NCBI GenBank assembly: GCA_959600635.1
Contig: CAUGMN010000037.1
Span: 1-26,098, forward strand
Length of the DNA stretch: 26,098 nucleotides
Origin: QAMX01 sp003149835
GTDB taxonomy: Bacteria; Bacillota; Clostridia; Oscillospirales; QAMX01
Direction: 5' to 3'
Below the pieces are notes generated by a model. The model saw nothing but the letters and a program-made list of their open reading frames with translations, made no database searches and was not told the DNA's origin. Both the position numbers and the translations under genes were made by a program. This document shows, piece by piece, positions 7,853-14,880 of the stretch (positions are counted from its first letter, which is position 1; each line of letters starts with the position of its first letter).

Positions 7853-8772
7853 TGCTTCAAATCCTTTACGCGTTCATACAGACGCACATAGCTTTCGTGC
7901 CGGGAAACGGCGATTTTCCCCTCGGCCACCGCCGCGAGCACGGCGCACCCGTCGTCGCGGACATGCGAGCAGTCGGAATAGCGGCAGCCGCCGAGATACC
8001 CAGCAAATTCCGGGAAGCAAAACGGCAGCCGGCCGGCGTCCGTCATCTCCATCTCCACCGCGTCGAAGCACGAATAGCCCGGCGTATCGGCGACATAGCC
8101 GCCGTCCTCGGTCGCCAGCAGCTCGACATGGCGCGTCGTCTGACGGCCGCGCCCGATCTTCTCGCTTAATCCCCCGGTTCTCGCCTCAAAGCCCGGATAG
8201 AGCCGGTTGATCAGGCTCGATTTTCCGACGCCGGAGTTCCCCGTCAGCACGCAGAAAGCGCCGCGCAGGCGGGCGGCGAGCGCGTCAAGCCCGCTGCCGT
8301 CGGCGGCGCTGACGGAGACTGTGGCATAGCCGAGCGAAGCGTAGAGCTCCGCGAGCTCCGCGCCCGGCGCGAGGTCGGTCTTGTTGATGCAGATGACCGG
8401 CTCGATGCCCTTAAAGGCCGCGAGCGCGGTCATTGAGTCGATCATCAGCCGCGCCGTTACGGGCGGCGCGGCTGAAACGACGATAATCAGCCGGTCAATA
8501 TTGGCCACCGGCGGCCGAACCAGCGAATTTCGGCGGGGCAGAATCTCCGTCAGCACACCGTTTCCGTCGCGGTGCGGCTCAAACAAGACCTCGTCGCCCG
8601 CCAGCGGCGCGATGCCATCCCTGCGAAACCGCCCCCGCGGCCTGCAAAGCCAGACGTTTTCCCCGCTATGGAGCTTCTCCGCCTCACAGCCTCCGGCCGT
8701 TTCAAGGACGCCGGCCGTTTCACGGACGGTGTACAGCGTGCTCGCCGTTTTGACGATCTTTCCCTGCGGCAT
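7840..8772 (-). CDS. rsgA: RsgA, ribosome small-subunit-dependent GTPase
   Basis: The 310-residue product is a circularly permuted GTPase that checks late 30S maturation. G-motifs appear in permuted order: NKTD (130-133), GNSGVGKS (178-185) and DTPG (229-232). The N-terminal OB fold spans about 1-80 and the C-terminal zinc knuckle uses Cys263, Cys268, His270 and Cys276. The start is 18 nt after the stop of prkC, with GAGGGGA in front. Placement directly after prkC is usual in Firmicutes, and RsgA is a known PrkC substrate in Bacillus, which supports functional linkage. The 3' end overlaps apbE by 13 nt. Confidence 0.96.
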   Translation of the reverse strand: MPQGKIVKTASTLYTVRETAGVLETAGGCEAEKLHSGENVWLCRPRGRFRRDGIAPLAGDEVLFEPHRDGNGVLTEILPRRNSLVRPPVANIDRLIIVVSAAPPVTARLMIDSMTALAAFKGIEPVICINKTDLAPGAELAELYASLGYATVSVSAADGSGLDALAARLRGAFCVLTGNSGVGKSSLINRLYPGFEARTGGLSEKIGRGRQTTRHVELLATEDGGYVADTPGYSCFDAVEMEMTDAGRLPFCFPEFAGYLGGCRYSDCSHVRDDGCAVLAAVAEGKIAVSRHESYVRLYERVKDLKQWEM

Positions 8773-8790
8773 ATCTGCGGCCGTCCCCTC

Positions 8791-10851
8791 CTATGAAATC
8801 ACGATCGATTCCGATTTATACAGCGTCGTGTCAATATACGCTTCTACCCGCACCGTCCCGCTCCCGCGGATGCGCAGCGTAATCGCTCCGCTTGTTTTCT
8901 CAACGGTTTCCGAGTACATAACGATATCGTCCACATAAATTTCCAGCAGGAACTGATCCGGATACTCCACGCCCTGCGGCAGCATCAGCGTCCAGTCGAC
9001 GTAGCCCTCCTCCGGCGGCGTATCGGACGACGTGGCGTCGCTCGTCTGAGGCGGCTCGGAGCTGCTTGTATCGGTCGGCTCCGTCGCCGGTTCCGTAGGC
9101 GGCTCTGTTTCAGGCGGCGTCGTCTCCACGGCCTTGCTCAGCGTGATGTTGACCGTCATGCCCTGCGGCACCTCGACCTCCGCCGGCGTGCTCTGGCCGA
9201 TGACGATCCCCGGCGCGTAGGCGTCGCTCTCCTCGTAATCGACGATACCGACGTTGAGCCCATAGGCCGACAACGTGCTGCGGGCCGTCTCCTCGGTCAT
9301 GCCGAACAGGTTCGGCATTTCGACGATATCGGTTTTTGTCCCCTGGCTGATGACGAAGGTAATCGTCTGACCCTCCGTAATCGTCTGATTGGCGATCGGG
9401 TCGGTGCGGATAATATGGTTCCGCTCCACCGTCTCGCTCGCTTCATACAGATAAGTGACCGTGACCGTTTTCTCCATCAGGGTGCGGATGTCCTGGCTGG
9501 CCTCCATGTAGTCCCAGTTGATATAGTTCGGCATCGTCTCCACGCGCTTGCCAAGGCTCAGCACAAGCTCGATGGTGGAGTTTTCCTTTACCTTCTTTCC
9601 GACAGGCTGATTCTGATCGATAATCACGCCTTCGTCATAGGTCGAGTCGTGCTTTTGGTCGGCGATCACCAGCTCAAATTTGAGCGAGGAATCCGTCGAG
9701 ACGTCCTGATAGGTCCGCCCCACGAGGTTCGGCACCGGCACTTCGGCGGTTCCCGCTTCCGGGCTGAAAATCGTCACCCACAGGGCGGCGACGATGGCGG
9801 TGACCAAAAGCAGCATCAGCACCGCCGCCGCAATCGGCATCATATTGATTTTCTTTTTTACAGCCGCGCCGTCCTCGGCGGAGTCGGGCGCCCTGCGGCG
9901 GCTCATCGCGGTCTGCGGCGCGGGGACGATCGCCCCTTTATTTTGCGGCGACGGCGTGAAGCGCATCGTATCGCCGTCGCCGGCGGTGATCGAGGGGACA
10001 AACGACGGCATAAACGACCCCGGATCCTTCCGGTACGCCTCCAAATCGTCGATCATTTCGGAGGCCGTGGCATAACGGGTTTCCAGAGATCCCGACATTG
10101 CGCGCAGCGTGATCGCCTCCAAAGCCTCGGGGATATCGGGGTTGATCTCGCGCGGCGGGACAGGGGTGGAACGGATGTGCTGCATGGCGATGGCGACCGC
10201 CGTGTCGCCCTGATAGGGCAGCTCGCCGGTCAGCATTTCGTACAGCATGACGCCGACGGAATAGATGTCCGCCCGCCCGTCCGTCGCCTCGCATCGCGCC
10301 TGCTCCGGCGCGATGTAGTGAACCGAGCCGAAGGCGTTGACCTGATTGGTCGTCATCTCCGTGTTGCCGGAGACGCGGGCGATGCCGAAATCGGTGACCT
10401 TTGCCGTGCCGTCGCGGAGGATCATGATGTTCTGCGGCTTGATATCGCGGTGGACAATTTTTTTCGCGTGCGCATGTTCCAGCCCGCGCAGAATCTGTAC
10501 GGTAAAATGCAGCGTCTCCTTGATGGTCAGAACGCCGCGCTGCGTCATGTACTGTTTGAGCGTGATGCCGTCGATCAGCTCCATGACGAAATATTCGTTT
10601 TCGTCGTTGGTCGAGACGTCAAAGACGTTGATGACGTTGGGATGGTTCAGCCGCGCGACCGCCTCGCTCTCGGCATGGAAACGCCGCCGCAGCTCGGTGT
10701 CGCCGCGCAGCTCGGGTTTCAGCACTTTGACCGCCACGAGGCGGTTCAGCTTTCTGTCCCGCGCCTTATAAACGACAGCCATGCCGCCGGTGCCGATGAT
10801 CTCGATGATTTCGTAGCGGCCGTCCAGAACCTTTCCGATAAAGCTATCCAT
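8791..10851 (-). CDS. prkC: PrkC-type membrane Ser/Thr kinase with three PASTA repeats
   Basis: The 686-residue product (start MDSFIGKVLDGRYE) has a cytoplasmic kinase domain at about 13-275 with GTGGMA (20-25), catalytic Lys42, HRDIKPQN (134-141), DFG (154-156) and APEQ (181-184). One transmembrane helix spans about 338-361. Outside are three PASTA repeats (about 370-434, 436-504, 509-573) that in the family sense muropeptides or lipid II. A Pro/Thr/Ser linker (574-615) leads to a beta-rich tail of about 70 residues that is not PASTA. The frame is open to 10944; the ATG at 10851 is preferred because GGGAA stands 9 nt upstream and it gives the family's usual N-terminus; 10860 and 10866 remain possible. 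It follows its phosphatase prpC by 73 nt. Confidence 0.96.
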   Translation of the reverse strand: MDSFIGKVLDGRYEIIEIIGTGGMAVVYKARDRKLNRLVAVKVLKPELRGDTELRRRFHAESEAVARLNHPNVINVFDVSTNDENEYFVMELIDGITLKQYMTQRGVLTIKETLHFTVQILRGLEHAHAKKIVHRDIKPQNIMILRDGTAKVTDFGIARVSGNTEMTTNQVNAFGSVHYIAPEQARCEATDGRADIYSVGVMLYEMLTGELPYQGDTAVAIAMQHIRSTPVPPREINPDIPEALEAITLRAMSGSLETRYATASEMIDDLEAYRKDPGSFMPSFVPSITAGDGDTMRFTPSPQNKGAIVPAPQTAMSRRRAPDSAEDGAAVKKKINMMPIAAAVLMLLLVTAIVAALWVTIFSPEAGTAEVPVPNLVGRTYQDVSTDSSLKFELVIADQKHDSTYDEGVIIDQNQPVGKKVKENSTIELVLSLGKRVETMPNYINWDYMEASQDIRTLMEKTVTVTYLYEASETVERNHIIRTDPIANQTITEGQTITFVISQGTKTDIVEMPNLFGMTEETARSTLSAYGLNVGIVDYEESDAYAPGIVIGQSTPAEVEVPQGMTVNITLSKAVETTPPETEPPTEPATEPTDTSSSEPPQTSDATSSDTPPEEGYVDWTLMLPQGVEYPDQFLLEIYVDDIVMYSETVEKTSGAITLRIRGSGTVRVEAYIDTTLYKSESIVIS

Positions 10852-10868
10852 AAATGACATTCCCATAT

Positions 10869-10888
10869 GTCCGGAGCTGTCTCCGGAC
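10869..10888 (-). repeat. 8-bp perfect hairpin between prpC and prkC
   Basis: GTCCGGAG and CTCCGGAC flank a 4-nt loop (CTGT). The hairpin begins 17 nt upstream of the chosen prkC start and would cover the alternative upstream starts, so it may tune translation. There is no U tract after it. Confidence 0.5.
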
Positions 10889-10924
10889 AGAGGTTCCTCT
10901 CTTTGCTGTTTTTCGCTGCCTGAT

Positions 10925-11659
10925 TCAGACGGAGAGCAGCACAACCGTGATGTTGTCCGGGCCGCCTCGGTCGTTTGCGATCTGGATCAGCCGTTCAGGG
11001 CAGGTCGAAAACTCGGCGCCCGAACGGATTTCAAACAGAATTTCCTCGTCCAAAAGCATGTTGGAGAGCCCGTCGGAACAGAGCAGCAGGATGTCTCCCG
11101 ACTCGACGCGCCGGTCGAAAAATTCCGGTTCGACCTCCGGTTCCGTTCCGACCGCACGCGTTATGTAATTCTTCGCCGGGTGCAGCCGCGCCTGTTCCGG
11201 CGTCAGCTCGCCGCGGCGGATCATCTCCTCGGCGACGGAGTGGTCGCTGGTAATCTGGGCGATGCCGCCTTGGGTGATATGGTAGGCCCGGCTGTCCCCG
11301 ACGTTGAGGATACACGCGTCCGATCCGTCCACCAGCGCGGCGACGACCGTCGAGCCCATGCCGGAATAAACGATATCCTCGTTTGATTTCTCAAAGGTGA
11401 GGCGGTTGGCGTTTTGGATCGCCTCGCCCATCACGGCGCGCATGTAGGCGACGGTCATCCCCGGCTTCTGCCGTTTTCTGACTTCGGCGGCAAACAGGGA
11501 TACCGTCATGTCGCTGGCGACGTTGCCGGCTTTCGCGCCGCCCATCCCGTCGCCTACGACGAGAAAGGCCTGAGCGTCTCCGTGCCGCACATCGATATAA
11601 TAGTTGTCCTGATTGTCTCTGCGCCGTCTTCCTTTGTCCGTCGCTCCGACTGCCGTCAT
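10925..11659 (-). CDS. prpC: PrpC/Stp-type PP2C protein phosphatase
   Basis: The 244-residue product is a metal-dependent PP2C phosphatase that removes phosphate from PrkC and its substrates in the cytoplasm. Motifs seen are RRRRDNQDNY (11-20), VVGDGMGG with Asp37 (34-41), GMGSTVVAAL, NVGDSRAY, and the C-terminal CSDGL and GGPDNITVV that complete the metal site. Length is standard for the bacterial Stp1 group. It starts 116 nt after rlmN and has its own promoter candidate at 11716-11744, so it may head the prpC-prkC-rsgA-apbE unit. The Shine-Dalgarno is only GGGGGCGG and is poorly spaced. Confidence 0.95.
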   Translation of the reverse strand: MTAVGATDKGRRRRDNQDNYYIDVRHGDAQAFLVVGDGMGGAKAGNVASDMTVSLFAAEVRKRQKPGMTVAYMRAVMGEAIQNANRLTFEKSNEDIVYSGMGSTVVAALVDGSDACILNVGDSRAYHITQGGIAQITSDHSVAEEMIRRGELTPEQARLHPAKNYITRAVGTEPEVEPEFFDRRVESGDILLLCSDGLSNMLLDEEILFEIRSGAEFSTCPERLIQIANDRGGPDNITVVLLSV

Positions 11660-11715
11660 ACCGTACCGCCCCCATGCGCTTCACATTCGCGTGATTCCGC
11701 TGTCTCTACTCTTTT

Positions 11716-11744
11716 ATTTTATCATCGATTTATGAATTTTACAA
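11716..11744 (-). promoter_or_regulatory. Internal promoter ahead of prpC
   Basis: On the minus strand TTGTAA (11739-11744) and TAAAAT (11716-11721) are 17 bp apart in a local AT-rich patch after the rlmN stop. This would allow prpC-prkC-rsgA-apbE to be expressed apart from the upstream cluster. Confidence 0.5.
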
Positions 11745-11775
11745 CACCCTCGGCCAAAAACATCGTTTTCGTTTG

Positions 11776-12873
11776 TCAATTCTCCGCGGTTTCCGGCTGT
11801 GTGCGCCGGACGTCTCCGCTCGGCGGCTGCACCGAGCGCCGCAGCTGGCCGCAGGCGCCGTCGATGTCGGCGCCCAGACGGCGCCGCACCGTCACATGCA
11901 GGCCGCGGGCTTCCAGCGCCGCGACAAACTGCCGGAGGCGCTGCTCGGCCGAGGCGCGGAAGCGCGTCTCCTTCACTTCATTTAAGCGGATCAGGTTCAG
12001 GTGCGCGCCCGTGCCCCGCAGCAGCGCGGCGAGCTCGCCGGCCTCGCGCTCCGAATCGTTGACGCCGGCCATCACCGCGTATTCGTATGAGACGCGCCGC
12101 CCCGTGACGCGCTGGTACTCCGTCGCCGCTTGTACCAGCTCGGCGATCGGGTAACGGCGGTTGACGGGCATCAGCGCGCTGCGCGCCTCGTCGCGCGTCG
12201 CGTGCAGCGAGACGGAAAGCGTGATGGCCAGCTTCCGCTCCGCAAGCGCGCGGATCTTCGGAACCAGCCCGCTCGTCGAAAGAGAGATGTGGCGCTGGCC
12301 GATGCCGAGCCCATCCTTTTCCCCGGCCAGCAGGATAAAATCGACCGAGGCCTCAAAATTGTCGAGCGGCTCGCCCGTCCCCATCATCACAATGCCGTCG
12401 ACGCGCTCGCCGCTGTCGCGCCGCGCCGCGGCGGCCTGCATCAGGATTTCGCCCGCGCTCAGGTTGCGCACAAAGCCGTCCAGCCCCGAGGCGCAGAAGG
12501 CGCAGCGCATCTTGCAGCCGACCTGCGTCGACACGCAGAGGGTATTTCCGTGCTTATATTTCATCAGCACGCTCTCGACGCAGTTTCCGTCTCCGAGGCG
12601 AAAGAGGTATTTCACCGTTCCGTCGAGCGCCGATTCCTGGCGGCGGACGATTTCAATCGAAGGCAGCGCATACGTTTCCGCGAGCCGCGCGCGCTCCGCC
12701 TTCGGCAGCTCGGTAAAGTCGTCAAAGCTCTCCCATTCATAGCGGTGCAGGCGCAGAAAGACCTGCTTCGCCCGGAAACGCGCCAGCCCCATGCCGGTCA
12801 GCGATTGTTCCAGCTCGGCGGGAAGCAGGGAGAGAATATCCGTTTTCTGCTCAGGCGGCAGCGTCGTCAGCAT
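11776..12873 (-). CDS. rlmN: RlmN, dual-specificity 23S rRNA A2503 / tRNA A37 C2-methyltransferase
   Basis: The 365-residue product is a radical-SAM enzyme that methylates C2 of A2503 in 23S rRNA and of A37 in some tRNAs. The [4Fe-4S] motif CxxxCxxC is at Cys120, 124, 127 (GCKMRCAFCASG); MMGTGEPLDN follows at 163-172, and the C-terminal Cys in GACGQLRR fits the methyl-transfer cysteine. The frame is open to 12987; ATG 12873 is chosen for its CGAGGA eight bases upstream and because the upstream extension is unlike the family. In Firmicutes rsmB normally precedes rlmN; here 267 bp of non-coding DNA separates it from fmt. A -10-like TATAAT at 12916-12921 (minus strand) lacks a clear -35. Confidence 0.95.
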   Translation of the reverse strand: MLTTLPPEQKTDILSLLPAELEQSLTGMGLARFRAKQVFLRLHRYEWESFDDFTELPKAERARLAETYALPSIEIVRRQESALDGTVKYLFRLGDGNCVESVLMKYKHGNTLCVSTQVGCKMRCAFCASGLDGFVRNLSAGEILMQAAAARRDSGERVDGIVMMGTGEPLDNFEASVDFILLAGEKDGLGIGQRHISLSTSGLVPKIRALAERKLAITLSVSLHATRDEARSALMPVNRRYPIAELVQAATEYQRVTGRRVSYEYAVMAGVNDSEREAGELAALLRGTGAHLNLIRLNEVKETRFRASAEQRLRQFVAALEARGLHVTVRRRLGADIDGACGQLRRSVQPPSGDVRRTQPETAEN

Positions 12874-13140
12874 CGTCTCGTCCTCGGTTTCAGCGGCGCG
12901 GACAAGCGCCGCAAAATTATAAAGATTTCGGTTGAAAAACCACGGTTGGCGCCGGCCTCGTCTCCGGCCGCGGAAAGCGCTATGCAAAAAAGCGCGGCGT
13001 GGCTGCGGGTTCCGGCCTTCTCAAACGGCGTCGGGCCGCCAAATCCGCTCCGCCCGGCGGGCGGTGTCCGGCGTCAAAGCAAAACCGCCGCCCTCTCCCG
13101 TTTCTTTCAGACGTTAAAATTCCGTTTTTTAGTGGGCTTC

Positions 13141-14121
13141 TTATTCAAAGCGCTCACCCGTCTGAACGGCGCGGCCATTGATAAAGTCGGCGGCGCTCAT
13201 GGCGCGCTTGCCCTCCGGCGCCAGCTCGGTCACGATCAGCGCCCGCCCGTCTCCGCAGCGGACGGCAATCCCCTCTTTTCCGCAGCGGACAATCTCCCCG
13301 TCCGCGCCGGAGCAGACCTCGCCGGCCGGTTCCGGCCGCATCGCGGTGAGCTTGACGGCCTTGCCCCGGAAACGGGCCGACACGCTGAGCGCCGGCGTCA
13401 AGCCTCTGTATACACAGTACAGCTCGGCGGCAGGCCGCGAAAAGTCCAGCCGCCCCTCCGCCTTGTCGAGCATGGGCGCATAGGTCGCGTCCTCGTGCCT
13501 CTGCGGGATGCGCACAATCCTTCCGCCGGCGATCTGTTCAATCGTCTCCGCCAGCAGCGGCGCGCCGAGCCGCGCCAGACGCGCCGTCAGCTCGCCCGCC
13601 GTCTCGTCCGCGCCGATCTCCGTCTCCGCCGTGAGGAGCATATCGCCCTCGTCCATCCCCTGCGAGAGAAACATCGTCGTCAGACCCGTTTTTTTCTCGC
13701 CGTTCATCACCGCGCGCTGAATCGGCGCCGCGCCGCGGTATTTCGGCAGCAGCGACCCGTGCAGGTTGATACAGCCCAGCCGCGGATATTCCAGCACATC
13801 CTGCGGCAGAATCTTTCCGTAGGCGACGACAACGATCAGCTCCGGCGCCGTCTCCTGCAAGACCGGCAGCAGCGCGCCGCCGCGCAGCGTTTCCGGCTGA
13901 AAAACGGGGATGCCGGCCGCCTCGGCGATCACCTTGACCGGCGGCGGCAGAACCTGCATGCCGCGGCCGCGCGGCTTGTCGGCGCGGCAGACCGCGCCCG
14001 TCACGCAGTAGCCGTTATCGATCAGATATTTCAGGGAAACCGCCGCAAACTCCGGCGTCCCCATGTAGAGAATTCTCAGTTTTTTTCCGTCCGTCACAGG
14101 CTCACCCACCGTTTTCGTCAT
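13141..14121 (-). CDS. fmt: Fmt, methionyl-tRNA formyltransferase
   Basis: The 326-residue product formylates initiator Met-tRNA with 10-formyl-THF. The N-terminal formyltransferase fold carries LRILYMGTPEFA (15-26), catalytic Asn119 and His121 in NLHGSLLPKYRGAAPIQ, and Asp157 in GMDEGD; their spacing equals that of the known N-H-D triad of the family. The C-terminal OB domain follows from about 215. The ATG overlaps the def stop in an ATGA arrangement (4 nt), giving translational coupling and fixing the start despite an extra ~14 residues before the usual N-terminus. Confidence 0.97.
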   Translation of the reverse strand: MTKTVGEPVTDGKKLRILYMGTPEFAAVSLKYLIDNGYCVTGAVCRADKPRGRGMQVLPPPVKVIAEAAGIPVFQPETLRGGALLPVLQETAPELIVVVAYGKILPQDVLEYPRLGCINLHGSLLPKYRGAAPIQRAVMNGEKKTGLTTMFLSQGMDEGDMLLTAETEIGADETAGELTARLARLGAPLLAETIEQIAGGRIVRIPQRHEDATYAPMLDKAEGRLDFSRPAAELYCVYRGLTPALSVSARFRGKAVKLTAMRPEPAGEVCSGADGEIVRCGKEGIAVRCGDGRALIVTELAPEGKRAMSAADFINGRAVQTGERFE

Positions 14122-14606
14122 TCCTCGTCTTCTTCGTCCCCGCCGTCCCGATCCTTGACGTCGACATATTCGTAAATCTTTTCATCAAAGAGAACGCCGT
14201 CGAGATGATCGTATTCATGCTCAAACGCCTCGGCGATCAGCCCTTCCCCTTCGTCCTCAAAGGCTTCGCCCTTTTCGTCCTGCGCGGAGATTTTGACATA
14301 CATCGGCCGCACCACACGCCCCCAGACGCCGGGCACGCTCAGGCAGCCCTCGACCGGCCGCTGCTCGCCGCGCCGCTCCACAATCACCGGGTTGACATAC
14401 GCTCTGACGCGCTCGCCGTCGTTGACGACAAACACGCGGCGCAGGATACCGATCTGCGGCGCGGCAAGGCCGACGCCGTTGGATTCAATCAGCGTGTCGG
14501 TCATGTCGCGGATCAGCAGCTTCAAGCGTTTGTCGAACACCGTCACCGCGTGACATTTCTTTTGCAGGCACTCGTCGCCCTTTTTGCGTATTTCAAGCAC
14601 TGACAT
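14118..14606 (-). CDS. def: Def, peptide deformylase
   Basis: The 162-residue product removes the formyl group from nascent peptides. The three hallmark motifs are GVGLAAPQ (44-51), EGCLS with metal-ligand Cys88 (86-90) and HEYDH (130-134) with ligands His130 and His134 and catalytic Glu131. A short acidic tail closes the protein. The start has an excellent GGAGG 7 nt upstream; that Shine-Dalgarno lies inside the last codons of a small amber-interrupted ORF. It is coupled to fmt downstream. Confidence 0.97.
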   Translation of the reverse strand: MSVLEIRKKGDECLQKKCHAVTVFDKRLKLLIRDMTDTLIESNGVGLAAPQIGILRRVFVVNDGERVRAYVNPVIVERRGEQRPVEGCLSVPGVWGRVVRPMYVKISAQDEKGEAFEDEGEGLIAEAFEHEYDHLDGVLFDEKIYEYVDVKDRDGGDEEDEE

Positions 14607-14609
14607 TCT

Positions 14610-14837
14610 CTATCCTCCGTTATATTTCCAAACTCTGCGTTTGTGTTCCGGCCGGGAGCCGGCGCATACGGTATCATCGAACAGTCCCTCGCGGTCGGCC
14701 GCCTCCGACAGGGGCAGAAACGCGCCGTCCAGTCCGGCCAGCTTCCATTCAATTTTTCGGGCGCTGTCATGAATTTCCGTCAGTCGCTCCCAAGCCTGCG
14801 GCTAATCAGAGCGAATCCGCAGCCTTTCCAGTTTCAT
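14610..14837 (-). pseudogene. Small ORF interrupted by an in-frame amber codon, between priA and def
   Basis: The frame starting ATG-AAA-CTG at 14837 reads MKLERLRIRSD, meets TAG at 14802-14804, then stays open for 63 further codons (PQAWERLTEIHDSARKIEW, later AFLPLSEAADREGLF, ending HKRRVWKYNGG) to a TAG at 14610-14612. Codon choice in the second part is GC-rich at the third position like the neighbours. Its last codons GGA-GGA form the Shine-Dalgarno of def and the stop is 3 nt before the def ATG, as in a translationally coupled gene. No ATG, GTG or TTG follows the amber in frame, so the distal part needs the upstream ATG plus a sense codon or read-through. I do not recognise a family. It may be a recently disabled small gene, or chance. 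Confidence 0.45.
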
Positions 14838-14880
14838 TGTTTCTCGTTTCCATTTTTTCTGTCTGAGCGGCGCGAGGCCG

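Noticed and set aside
12874..13140. Remnant of rsmB between fmt and rlmN
   Set aside because: Open stretches are short and show no RsmB motif; only a TATAAT-like box and a 6-bp hairpin are seen.
12130..14175. A 681-codon plus-strand open frame
   Set aside because: It runs antisense to rlmN, fmt and def, which carry all family motifs; composition is typical of a reverse-frame shadow.
14543..14770. A 75-codon minus-strand frame entering def
   Set aside because: It overlaps def out of frame and has a shadow-like composition; the neighbouring frame 14610-14837 is a better candidate.
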